Notes: generated by a model not told the origin, from the letters alone. Shown: positions 22,785 to 32,531, counted from the stretch's first letter. The stretch: 64,000 nt of DNA from Austropuccinia psidii (GCA_023105745.1 JALGQZ010000011.1:25997975-26061974), one strand, 5' to 3'. Made by a program: numbers and translations.

Positions 22785-23773
22785 AGTGAGGCTTTAATTT
22801 TTATTTCTTTTTTTGAAATAACCTTTTTTTACTTAATTATTTGGCTTTTTCATTAATTTTAGTGTCTGACAACGTGGTAAGTCAAGAAAACATTGAAACA
22901 GCCTCAACAGTAACCAGCATTATCCCTGCCAGTACTGTTAATTCTGATCATAATAGTACTGTTATTGTGACTCAAAATAACCAACCTGAACCAATATCTT
23001 CTGAATTAATTAACTTGGACATAAGTAATACCCTTCAGAAAGCTAAAGATTTGGCCAATAGTAAGTTTTTGACGTAAAAATACTATTTTAAGCCTTTTTA
23101 ACCATAATTATGCCTTCAACCAGGTCAGGAGCCAGCTACAACCCCTCAAGCAGCTCCCAAAAAGGTAATAGACGTGATTATGGCAGAGGACAACCAGGTA
23201 CAGAAGGAAAAGGGTCAGTTAATGACTTCCAAACAACTAAAATGGGTCATTCTGAAGCTGATAATACTATTTTACCTTCAAAAAGAGCTGAAACCGCCAC
23301 AACAAGCCTCTGTGGACATATACAAAGCCAGCCACAGTGCATACAACAATGCACTTCAATTCAAAGAGTACCAGATCCTTGCAGACCTGTGGAAGAATTG
23401 CATGAATTCTTACCTGACAGTAAGAAAATTCTTGGGCCATCCCAACACTTGCAAATTGCTCAATGGATGGCATCCATTGATGGAGAAGAAAAACATGATG
23501 CTTTTGACACTGGAATGGAGGAAAAACAACCCTCCACCACCAAAACCAGTGCCAAAAACAGCCCCAGTGGCCAGCAGCAGCATTTCCAACGTGAAAAAGC
23601 AGCCACAACCTCCAAACAAGGGCAAAGGGAAGGCACAAGCTCCAAAACCTTACAGCCAGGGCTACAGGATCCCAAAGATTCAGCAGGATGCCATGGAAAA
23701 TGTATTTCAGATGGCCAGAACCATGATGGAATTACAAAAGAAGGAGGAAGCCAGATTAAAGTTCCAGAAATGA
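22785..23773 (+). CDS. ORF1: predicted spliced accessory protein of A1 (about 282 aa)
   Basis: Model: exon ending at 22785, intron 22786-22862 (GTGAGG...TTTTAG), exon 22863-23060, intron 23061-23123 (GTAAGT...ACCAG), exon 23124-23773. Splicing the first intron creates an ATG (A|TG); removing the second joins a Ser/Thr/Asn-rich N-terminus in frame to a 216-codon open frame that ends TGA at 23771. The protein has an acidic N-terminal region, a middle with DIYKASHSAYNN and LLNGWHPL, a Pro/Lys-rich linker (PPPPKPVPK, KGKGK) and a C-terminal helix (MENVFQMARTMMELQKKEEA). In A2 the same exons have exactly the same lengths. I recognise no domain. It overlaps Gag in another frame. The splicing is inferred, not shown. 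Confidence 0.55.
22786..22862 (+). other. Predicted leader intron 1 of A1 (77 nt)
   Basis: The donor is TAA|GTGAGG and the acceptor TTTTAG|TGTCTG. The equivalent in A2 is 48332-48407 (76 nt) with the same donor and acceptor. The joined exons read ATGTCTGA, making a start codon that is absent from the genomic sequence. There is no other ATG between PBS and acceptor. Confidence 0.45.
23061..23123 (+). other. Predicted intron 2 of A1 (63 nt)
   Basis: GTAAGTTTTTG...CAACCAG. Unspliced, the upstream frame stops within this segment (TAA at about 23076); spliced, it continues in ORF1. The A2 copy is 64 nt (48606-48669), and its reading frame is also restored by splicing. Element E has an 88-nt counterpart (36965-36878, minus strand; GTGAGT...ACCAG). 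The ATG of the long Gag frame lies inside the intron, 14 nt before its end. Confidence 0.55.
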
Positions 23774-25197
23774 TTTCTGATATATTTGATTCCATCCCAG
23801 AGTTGTATGATGCTATAAAGGACGTGAAAAAACATCTTTCTGATAAAAATGAATCCATTTGTAACAACATTAAAACAAACAACTTGAGCCTGTGCCAAAT
23901 CAATGAAACACTTATGTGTTTTGAAAAGGTTTTAAGAACAATTAAAACTTCCAATAATGATACTTCTTTTGGCATTAAGATAAATGAACAATCTGCAATT
24001 ATTAAAGAATTAACAGAAAAATATTCTAAACTCAATATTGATGACATAATTGAGACAAGAATAAAACATGCCATTAGTACTATCAAAGAGGACAATAAAA
24101 AAACTCTGGATTATGTTTCGAAAGCATTTGCTGAAGTAAAGACAAATACAATTGCCTTGAAAAAGGATTTTGATACCTCAAAAGAGGAAATATCAAAATT
24201 AACAATGAAATTGAATGAAGTTATATCTGATAATACTAGACAAACAGAGTTATGGAATGAGCTTACATATAAAGAGGATGAACATAAAAAGAATGTCATA
24301 AACTCTATACAAAGCTTACAACATGAGTTAAAAAATGCTCAAAGGTGTAACAACAGTAAAATGAATGATATTGAACAACTGCTAAACACCTTACCAAGGA
24401 TGTCTACACCTCTGAACCAGAATGAGGGTGCAAGAATTCCCAATCCACAAGTATTGGATGGAGAAAATTCACAGTTAAAAGATGAATTTTCTACCTCTTT
24501 TCATAACTTGGAACCATCAATGGGCCAAGCACTATTAAAAGAAGTTCCAAAACTTAAGGAATGGCCTCACTTCAGTGGTGAAGGAGAATATGACCATATG
24601 GAATTTATCAGAGGTATTGACATGATCAAAGAAGATTTTGAATTACCAGACAGATTGGTGACAGCCAGGTTTAACACCTTGTTTACCAAATCAGCTCACA
24701 GATGGTATATCAAATTAAGACAAGCACATGGACACCAGAGTTGGACTTGGTGGAAAACCCAAATTGTCAACAAATGGGCCAATGATGCATGGAGGTTTAA
24801 AGTTGAAACAGCCTTTGAATCCGCCAAATTTAATGCTGATAAAGACAAAGCCTTACCATGGTTTTGTCAACAAAAGGACAGGTTAACAGCATTATACCCT
24901 GACATGTCAGAATTTATGATTCATAGAAAAATTCTAAGACAATGTGGAGGTGACTTAGAGCATGCTGTCAAAAGCAGGACTACTGAACAATCTTCAGCAG
25001 AAGACATTATCAATATATTAGAGGAAGTAACCACAAGAACCAGAATTGGTTCCAGTAGGGTGAATCTCAAAACAAGGTTTAATACACCTTGGAAGGATTC
25101 TGTGGACAAAACCCCAAAGAAAACTCTAATAATATTAAAAATAAATCTGCAGATACAGTCAGAAAGCGCCATATTTGCCAAAGCACCACTCATTTAG
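23110..25197 (+). CDS. gag: Gag (long frame) of A1, capsid region, frameshifted at its end
   Basis: 695 codons open from ATG 23110. The first 220 codons overlap ORF1 in another frame and are Ser/Gln/Lys-rich. From about residue 225 the typical Gag begins: a long helical/coiled region, then capsid with WPHFSGEGEYDHMEFI (about residue 490), SAHRWYIKLRQAHGHQSWTWW and ALYPDMSEFMIHRKIL. Compared with A2, one base is missing near 25107, so the last 30 residues are out of frame and the frame stops before the zinc knuckle. Gag forms the particle that packages the element RNA. The ATG lies inside predicted intron 2, so Gag would come from unspliced RNA. A start at 23770 (ATGA overlap with the ORF1 stop) is a possible alternative. 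Confidence 0.8.
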   Translation: MPSTRSGASYNPSSSSQKGNRRDYGRGQPGTEGKGSVNDFQTTKMGHSEADNTILPSKRAETATTSLCGHIQSQPQCIQQCTSIQRVPDPCRPVEELHEFLPDSKKILGPSQHLQIAQWMASIDGEEKHDAFDTGMEEKQPSTTKTSAKNSPSGQQQHFQREKAATTSKQGQREGTSSKTLQPGLQDPKDSAGCHGKCISDGQNHDGITKEGGSQIKVPEMISDIFDSIPELYDAIKDVKKHLSDKNESICNNIKTNNLSLCQINETLMCFEKVLRTIKTSNNDTSFGIKINEQSAIIKELTEKYSKLNIDDIIETRIKHAISTIKEDNKKTLDYVSKAFAEVKTNTIALKKDFDTSKEEISKLTMKLNEVISDNTRQTELWNELTYKEDEHKKNVINSIQSLQHELKNAQRCNNSKMNDIEQLLNTLPRMSTPLNQNEGARIPNPQVLDGENSQLKDEFSTSFHNLEPSMGQALLKEVPKLKEWPHFSGEGEYDHMEFIRGIDMIKEDFELPDRLVTARFNTLFTKSAHRWYIKLRQAHGHQSWTWWKTQIVNKWANDAWRFKVETAFESAKFNADKDKALPWFCQQKDRLTALYPDMSEFMIHRKILRQCGGDLEHAVKSRTTEQSSAEDIINILEEVTTRTRIGSSRVNLKTRFNTPWKDSVDKTPKKTLIILKINLQIQSESAIFAKAPLI

Positions 25198-25322
25198 CCA
25201 ATACATGTCCAAAGAGAGGGAAAATCAATGAAATTGATGTGGAGAAAGAACCTGATGTTGAAAAAGATGACATAATTGAAGAAAATTCAGATGACAAGTC
25301 ATCCATATTTTCTGAATCTTAA
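25108..25322 (+). pseudogene. Gag zinc-knuckle region of A1, out of frame with the capsid part
   Basis: After the 1-nt deletion the Gag frame continues here: basic stretch, then RHICQSTTHLANTCPKRGK (about 25168-25220), a CCHC knuckle whose first Cys has become Arg, then an acidic linker. It ends at a stop at 25320-25322 where A2 has a Ser codon (TCA). Confidence 0.75.
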
Positions 25323-26414
25323 AAAGATATAGAAAATATCAATGCCACTTTTGACATCATGGAATCTTATTCCCACTTGCCACGATTAAGCAATGGTCAA
25401 CTTGATTTATCAAAAATCCAAGATGCACAACTCATGAAAACCAAACCAGACAGAGGAAAAGGTTATACAGCTGGTAACTCCTGTATAACAGAAGTGGTGA
25501 TTGACAACAAACCCACTAAACCTTTGCTTGACCCAGGAGCCTTCTGCTCTTGTGTTGGTAAATCTTTTCTCAAAACTTGTGTACCAAACTTTGAAGATCA
25601 ATTGTTGCCAATTGATGGGATAAAATTCAATAGTGTAAGTAACCCAATGAAAGCATTGGGAATATTTGAGACTAGTGTCATATTTCCACATATCAATGGA
25701 AATTTAAGAATCACTGTTGAATTTGTTGTTATGGAAAATTGCTCTAGTACCCATTTCATATTGGGAAATGATTATTTAATCATGTATGGCATAGATTTAC
25801 ACAACAACAAAGACAGATACTTTACTATTGGAGACAATAAGCGCCAAAAATTTGCCTTTTTACCATTTAAAAGACAAATTACAGTAAACAAAGTATCACC
25901 AGTCAACTTAGAGTTAGAGAAATTCAAATCTGAACACTTAAATGAAGCTGAAATAAGCCTTCATTTGAGTGATAAACAAGAAAATGAACTCTTTTCTCTT
26001 TTATATGACCATAAAGAAGCATTTGCCTCAGATAAAGAACCCCTAGGGGCAATTATTGGTCATGAAGTTGATATTATCCTTAATATTGAGAGACCTTATC
26101 CACCACTCTTAAGAAGACCTGCATATCCAGCAAGTCCAAAGTCAAGAGAAGCACTGGAAAGCCATATTAAAGAACTTTTGGACCTTGGTGTAATAAGAAA
26201 AGTAGGCCACAATGAAGAAGTAGAAATAACTACACCAGTCATAGTGGCTTGGCATAATGGAAAATCTAGAATGGTTGGGGACTTTAGAGCTCTGAACACT
26301 TATACTGTTCCAGACAGATACCCAATTCCAAAGATCCAGATTGCCCTCACTCAGATATCTCAAGCAGTATATATAAGCACTATGGACAAATCTTCACCAA
26401 TTATTTGGCACTAA
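25323..26414 (+). pseudogene. Protease and N-terminal reverse transcriptase of A1, truncated by deletion
   Basis: In frame with the preceding segment after the stop. Protease: LLDPGAFCSCVG (about 25527), i.e. DPG at the position of the retropepsin D-T/S-G, and FILGNDYLIMYG (about 25755). RT fingers follow: PYPPLLRRPAYPASP (about 26095), TTPVIVAWHNGKSRMVGDFRALN and VPDRYPIPKI. At 26386 the sequence jumps to the middle of integrase, the frame shifts, and it stops at 26412. RT palm with YxDD, thumb, RNase H, integrase zinc domain and the first two catalytic Asp codons are all missing. This copy cannot encode RT or integrase. Confidence 0.85.
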
Positions 26415-27267
26415 ACTGTCTTTTTCTACAGCCTACCACCCACAAACTGATGGCCTGGCTGAAAGAATGATCCAAACCTTAGAGGACATGGTAAGAAGAT
26501 TTTGTGCATATGGCCTTGAATTCAAAGATTGTGATGGATTTACCCATGATTGGTGTACTCTGTTGCCAGCACTGGAATTGGCATATAAAACATCAATCCA
26601 TGCCAGTACCAATCAGACTCCTGCTATTCTAGAAAAAGGATGGAACCCCAAGTTACCCCAAGATTCCTTGAGGAAAGACTTAATTGAAATACATCCCACA
26701 GCTGCTAGCTTCAAAGGAATGCTAGACAAAGCTAGAAGGCATGCAGTAAGATGCATGGAGGACTCCTTTGCATATGCTAAAGACAAATGGGATAAATCAC
26801 ATGCAACTCCAGATTTCAAAGTGGGGGACCTAGTTCTTGTATCCACCACTAACTTCAATAACATCAAAGGATGTAAAAAGTTGAAAGACTCCTTTGCAGG
26901 ACCTTTTGTGATTAAAGCCCTCCATGGAGAAAATGCTGTTGAAGTAGAGTTATCTGAAGAGCTTAGCAATAAGCATCCTACATTTCCAGTGAGCTTGATA
27001 AAACCATATAAATCTAGTGATGCTGAGAAATTTCCCTTGAGGAATAAGGTTCCCCAAGTTATACCTCCTATTGAGACATCTGGTACTAAGAAAATAACCA
27101 AAGTTCTTAAAGAAAGAAAATTAAGAACCAAGAAAGTAAGGGAATACCTTGTTAGGTACAGTGACCCAACTTGTGAAGATGAATGGTTAGAAGAAAAAGA
27201 TATACCAGAAGCTACCAAACTCCTGAGGAGATTCAGACACACTAGAAACACCAATATTACAAAGTGA
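26387..27267 (+). pseudogene. Integrase C-terminal half of A1 with chromodomain-like tail
   Basis: Begins with NLHQLFGTK-type sequence, then the catalytic Glu motif ([15 protein letters not shown], about 26430-26470), a helical part, GDLVLVSTTNFNNIKGCKKL (about 26828), the C-terminal barrel (FAGPFVIKALHG, VELSEELSNKHPTFPVSLIKPY), and the chromodomain-like REYLVRYSDPTCEDEWLEE (about 27140). Open from the deletion joint to 27267. The tail would direct integration in an intact chromovirus. Confidence 0.85.
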
Positions 27268-27278
27268 TATTCTTTTTT

Positions 27279-27290
27279 AGGGGGAGGGAA
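27279..27290 (+). promoter_or_regulatory. Polypurine tract of A1
   Basis: AGGGGGAGGGAA, ending at the base before the 3' LTR. Confidence 0.85.
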
Positions 27291-29116
27291 TGTGAGCCTT
27301 AGAGGTAATTTCATATACCCAAAAGACCACAAATATAAAAAATAACATATTAATATAAATAAAATAAATTTATTTATATTATTGAAATAAAAATCAAAAT
27401 ATAAATATAAAATTATATTAATAAAAAATTAATTGCAATTTAAAAATAAAAAATACATTAAATTTTGTAAGTATAAAATTACTTTTATACTTGAAAAAAT
27501 TAAGTAAAAATAAAATTTTAACAAAATTGTGAAAAAATAAATAAATTTGGAAAAAAGCTATATAAAAATTATCATAACTTTTTATCCACTAAATAAACAC
27601 ATAAAATTTATTTCACCATTGGATTCCTCATAAAAAATCAGGTGGGGTCACCTCTGAGTGAAATTCTTGTAACTCAACTCTAAATAAGCTTAAATTAAGT
27701 TTTTAGTATTTTCAATACAAAAGTTGAAAATCCTCAAAACCTTAATTTAATTCACACCACATGTGGTGTTAACCATCAATTTTTTTGTTAAAATTGAGGT
27801 GTTGTGTTTAGTTTAGAAGTTATGAGGAATTGAAGTATTTTCAATTGAATTCAATTGAAATGTCAAAATGTGCGCATGTATTACATAAGTGAACTTTGAC
27901 TTACATATGAGGTATCAATTATTACTGTATTGTACTGTACAATTGAATTGAATCACATATATAAATTATAAGTATAATACATGATGAGGAATTAAAGGAA
28001 AAATAAATTGGAAAGATTAAATTTGGGGGGAAAAGGAACTCCAGCTCTAAGGGGGAGCTAGACCCCCAAAATCCTTGCTGACAGGCGTGGGATGTCAAAA
28101 TTCACGCAAAAGTTCATCACTTTTGGCCTGGAATTGAGTTACAGGGTCTGTGAACTCAATTGATGATGAGGTTTTGATACCAACTGGGGTAGTTTTAGCT
28201 GTTGCCAAGAGGGTAAAACTACCCTTAAGATAAAACAATCATAGTAAAAACAGTTTTAACTGGTTTCTGCACCTCTGACACACATTCTGACGTGTTTTGA
28301 AGGATCTAGGCCTGGTATTGCTATAGTAATGGCTGATTTAAGGGTCTAAAATGGCTAAAAATGGCTTAAACCAGCCCTTTTTTGGTCTAAACCAGGGTTC
28401 AATGATGCCATAATTGGCTTTTCTGTTGTCAGACTGTTTTTCACGACTGACAAGAGTAAATTTTACTTTTGGAGTAAGAGAATTGATGGCTATAAATGAA
28501 TGTCTTCTTTGCCCCACTTTTCTCTTCATGTTAGAATCTTTTTCCTTTTATTAATTAGTTTAAAACTGTTAAACCAATCAATAAAAGATTCCAACCACCC
28601 TTTTTAAATCATTTTGAACCTTTTAACCACGTGAAAAAATCATTATAATCATTGTTTGTAACTCTTATAATCATTTTTACCCCTGAACCACCCCATAAGT
28701 GAATTAAAGCATCTTTCATCACTGTTAACTTTGTCACTTTGTTTCCAAATTCACTCTGGTCACTTTTGGGCGTGTTTTCTCTTTAATATTCTTTTTAAAG
28801 ACTTTGTTCTTTGATTAATTGCTTGCAGTTCTTTGCTCAATTAATTCCAATTGAAATTGCTCTTGAAGAAATTTCTTTTGTAGCCTTAAAATATCTCTTG
28901 TAGAGTATTTTTTGGATAAATTTTTATTGTTGGTAAAACAATAAATTTTTATAATATTATTGTTTTATACTAATAAAGCTATAAACAATAAAATTGGCGT
29001 GTTTTCTCTTAAAAATAATAGTTCTTACTATTTTTAATTGAATTTTACCTTATACAAATTTTGAGGACAGGAAAAGTACTTGATTTTTTATCAAAGTTTC
29101 ATATCCACACCTTACA
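27291..29116 (+). repeat. 3' LTR of A1
   Basis: 1826 bp, nearly identical to 20811-22637. The differences I see are near 20886/27366, 20904/27384, a G-run length change near 21551/28030, and four single changes near 21775, 21792, 21970 and 22335, plus one near 22500. It is followed by ACAAT (29117-29121). Confidence 0.93.
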
Positions 29117-29284
29117 ACAATAATGGGACTTTTATATTTGGAAAGAGGTGAGTTTCTTCTTTATTTTGATTCCTTTTGACCTGATTTGGCTCAGCCCCAT
29201 GTTTTAGTGGTATCTTGGCTACACCATTGGTTTATGGTATTTGGCTGTCATGCTTGTGCTCTGGTTTTGAGTCAAAGGATGACA

Positions 29285-29296
29285 TACCCTCCCTCC
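29285..29296 (-). promoter_or_regulatory. Polypurine tract of element B3
   Basis: Minus strand reads GGAGGGAGGGTA directly before the LTR start at 29284. Confidence 0.7.
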
Positions 29297-29597
29297 AAAG
29301 AAAGATCATCATTGATGAGACTGTTCAGTACTCCTAGAGGCCCTTAATCTCCTTTGATGAAGGTTCCCATCTGGTATGGCATCCTCAGCCAACCATTTGT
29401 CTTTGTCTGCTGTCTGGCTTTTAAATCTGACCAAATACTGTCTTTGGTCTTTACCATTCAGTCAAATCTTCCTGACCTTGATGATCTCCTTCACAGGTCC
29501 AGAGAAGTCTTCCATTTCCACTATGTCTTGTGGGTTGGTAGTCTTCTTTCTGGGGGGAACCTGTCCTCTCCTGTCTAGAAATATGGTTTGACCAGAC

Positions 29598-30740
29598 TCA
29601 CTGGGAATCCTGGGGGTTTCCTGGAGAATTCCTCTGTGAGTCCAACCTCCACTGCATTTTCCCCATCAGTTTAATGAAAGTGAAGGGTCCCACAAATGAA
29701 TATCTCATTTTCTTTTGTCCCTTGAGATTGTTGAAGTTGAGTGTAGACACTAACACTTGGTCCCCTTCATTGAAGTCTGTTTCCATATGTGTGTTGTCAT
29801 ACCTCTGTATGTTGTATTCTTTTGCTTAAGCTATGCACTTAGCAGCTGTGTCACAAGCTCTCTTCCAGATTTCATGAAATTTTTTGGCTGTGGGGTGGAT
29901 GGTCAGAAGATTTTTCTTCAGGTGATCCACAGGAAATAAGGCATTCCACCCTTTTTCTACCAATGAAGGTGATTTTCCTGTGGTAGAGTTCTGGCTTGTG
30001 TTGTAAGCTAGCTGGAATGCGCGGAGAAGTGTAACCCTGTCATGGGCATACCCTTCATGGTCCTTATATTCCATGCCATATGCACAGCACCTTCTAATGA
30101 TGTCTTCCATTTTTTGGATTATCCTTTCAGCCAAACCATCTGTTTGTGGGTGGTAAGCTGTAGAAAATTCAATTTTTGTGCCCAGAATGTCATAGAGGTT
30201 GGTCTGAAATTCTTATTTGAATTTTGGGTCCCTATCACTAATTATAATTTTTGGGACTCTACATGTGGCTATGATGTTATTCCAAAATAACAAAGCTGTA
30301 TAAATTTCTGTTTCCTCCTTATAAAATGGAAAGAAGCTCACACTTTTGCTATACCTATCAACTATGACTAGGCAGGCATTGAAATTTTCTTTGCCTCCTG
30401 GGAAAAGTCCTGAGACCCACTCCATATTAATGGTTTCCCATGGGTGTTTGGGTTCTTCTATGTGCTGAAGTAGCCCATATTTCTTCCCATGTTTTCTGTT
30501 TGACTTTTGGCATCTTTCACAAGTGTTGATATTTTCACTCAACTTTTGCTCCCATTTGGGCCACCAAGCTCTGCTTGCTACCCTTTCTTTGGTACTGTCT
30601 TCACTCATGTGTCCCATATAGGGGAAGTCATGACATTCCTGCAGGATCAGGGATATGTGGTCCCTGTCCACCACTGTGAGGGAACTTGTGTGCTTCTCTC
30701 TGTGATAGAGTAGTCCATCTATAAGGAAAAGCTTGTTATC
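29598..30740 (-). pseudogene. Integrase of B3, degenerate
   Basis: Zinc domain: [14 protein letters not shown] and [10 protein letters not shown] (30640-30520). Core: [13 protein letters not shown] near 30420, where the first catalytic Asp is Glu, and [10 protein letters not shown] near 30225, second Asp present. [12 protein letters not shown] near 30130 holds the catalytic Glu. C-terminal barrel with QVLVSTLNFNNLKG near 29755. Broken by several frameshifts and stops. The frame 30674-30213 is the longest intact part (153 codons). Confidence 0.8.
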
Positions 30741-31510
30741 CTAATAGTCCCTCAACTAGGGCTCCTCTAACTGGGATTCCAGTTATGGGCTCATGTATTT
30801 CTGTTGAAGGAGTTGCAACAATATGCCACCCTGTTTTTATTTGGAATAAGGTTTCATTACTGCACTGAAGAACTCATTGTGTAGTTCTGTGGAGCTTATC
30901 CCCAATATGGAAGTATCTGTTCCTTCTTATTCAGTGTCTTCACTGTCTGGAGTACCACTTCCTTGTGCCCATTCAGAAAATCTGAAGTTTTTCCTCCTGT
31001 CTATTTCCACAAAATGAATAGGGATCTTGGCTTCTACTTCAGGGTCATAAGCTGGGTTTCTTTTGACATTTTCCAATGGCCATATGCTGTGGCCATCTGC
31101 ATTGGTGTGGCTTTTGCCTCCCTTGTATATGATGGTCATGTTACCTATATACTATTGAATGGCTATTTTCCTCCTCAACATGTGTCTATTAGTAGTCTTC
31201 ATATTAAGTAAAGACTTGAGTGCTGTGCAATCTGTATAGACTTCAATAACTGCACCCTCCATCAAATAATGGAGTTTCTCCAGGGCCCATACTAGCCATA
31301 GGAATTGAGTCTGGGTTTCTCCATACCTAGCTTCTGAATCTTTCAGTTTCCTGGAAATGTAGCATATTACCCCTTCTCTGGGTTCACCATCCACAATTTG
31401 TCTTTGGTGTAGGGCTGCTCCTAATCTTTTACTACAGGCTGTATCTATGTAAAACTTGAATTGTAATTCAAAGTAATGGAGTATTAGGATAGGGGCATTA
31501 GTGCGTTCAT
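30741..31510 (-). pseudogene. RNase H and linker of B3, degenerate
   Basis: The frame 31394-31152 carries [44 protein letters not shown] and LLNMKTTNRHMLR, the standard Ty3/Gypsy RNase H signature including the Asp of YTDC. The next piece (31139-30927) includes a remnant of NADGLSRW as NADGHSIW. Frameshifts separate the pieces. Confidence 0.75.
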
Positions 31511-31511
31511 G

Positions 31512-32531
31512 TTAGATCTTCTCATATTCATCTCTCATTTCCTTGGTACTTTCAAAAACTACATCTTTTGAGCATAAATTGTATAGACTACTAGTTATGT
31601 GAGCAAAATGTTTGATGTGGTTTCTGTAATAGCTAGAAAACCCAAAGAAAGATTGCATAACTTTCATTTTACTTGGTACTGGCTTTTGCAGTACTGCTGG
31701 TACTTTGTTTTGGTCTATGGCCAGACTAAGGCCTGAGACTTTATGTCCTAGTGCCAGTAATTCTTGTTGGCCAAAATTGCACTTCTTAAGTGAAAGTTTC
31801 AGGTTGATGGGTGTGCATTTGCTTGGTGTTCTGTCTATGTAATTCAAATAGTCTTCCCATGTATCTGAGTATATAATTATTCCATCAATATGTACTACCA
31901 TCCAGCCTTCTAATATTTCTTCTTGAAATATTGTGTCCACCATCCTCTGAAAGTGGGCTGGTGCATTTTTGGTGCCAAATGGAATTCTTGTATACTCATA
32001 TATACCCATATCAAATATAATTCTGAGTACCTTCATGGAGTTTGGTTTAACTCCATTTTGGTGGAAGCCTTTCAGACAATGAATCTTGGCTATATATTTG
32101 GTTTTTGCCAGTTTATCTTGGGCATGAGGTATCCTTGGTATAGGGTACCTATCATATTTTGTGTAGTTATTTAGGGCTCTGAAATCCCCACACAACCTAT
32201 ATTTGCCATAATTCCAAGTGATAAGGACAGGAGTGGTGATTTCCACTATTTCATTGTGTCGTATCTTCCTGATGACATCCATGTCTAGTAGCTAATTGAT
32301 GTGATTCTCAATTCCTCTCCTGGTTTCCAGGCTTGCTGGATATGGAGGCCTTCTCAGCATGGGTGGATAAGGTCTTTCCACATATAGATATAATTCTATA
32401 TGATGGCCTCTTATTTTTTCCAAGGGCTCTTCACCAATGGCAAATGCTGGTCTATCTTTCATCAGCATCTTCAGTATACTAAGTTTTTTTACTGGTGAGG
32501 CTGGTGCTGAATTGGCCCTCTCTGAATTCAT
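31512..32531 (-). pseudogene. Reverse transcriptase of B3 with destroyed active site
   Basis: Two frames, 32531-32292 and 32282-31512, cover the RT: PYPPMLRRPPYPAS, TTPVLITWNYGKYRLCGDFRALN, RIPFGTKNAPAHFQRMVDTIF, and thumb/connection (FFGFSSYYRNHIKHFA). The catalytic motif reads HIDG (31892-31881) instead of YxDD, so Tyr and the second Asp are both lost. The 256-codon frame is otherwise open. Confidence 0.85.

Larger units (their letters stand above)
20811..29116 (+). mobile_element. Element A1: complete-ended, recently inserted but defective family A retrotransposon
   Basis: An 8306-bp element with two nearly identical LTRs (20811-22637, 27291-29116), PBS, polypurine tract and the 5-bp target duplication ACAAT (20806-20810 and 29117-29121). 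Comparing the LTRs by eye gives 7 substitutions (6 transitions) and one 1-bp indel, about 0.4 percent. The coding region is heavily damaged: a 1-nt deletion near 25107, a stop at 25320, and a 1766-bp deletion (relative to A2) at 26379-26386. It sits inside the B3 LTR. The order is Gag/ORF1, protease, N-terminal RT, then the end of integrase. Confidence 0.93.
17694..29284 (-). repeat. Family B LTR (3' LTR of B3), split by two family A insertions
   Basis: Three blocks make one LTR: 17694-18564, 20407-20810 and 29122-29284. The ends are TGTCAGGCTGAGTC and GAGTCAAAGGATGACA. Removing the two insertions with their target duplications restores the same order of landmarks as in B1 and B4: palindrome near 18165, CATGTGAAC near 18544, the GAGGTGAA block near 20575, and TGCTCTGG near 29257. 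The right side carries a polypurine tract and the integrase of B3, so it is that element's 3' LTR. Confidence 0.85.

Noticed and set aside
22841..23077. Independent 78-codon gene before Gag
   Set aside because: It has no ATG (the first codon is TTG) and its frame continues through a predicted intron into ORF1, so it is better read as an exon.
23267..24095. Long minus-strand frames over Gag of A1
   Set aside because: Hydrophobic, low-complexity products antisense to clear Gag and ORF1; similar shadows appear over A2.
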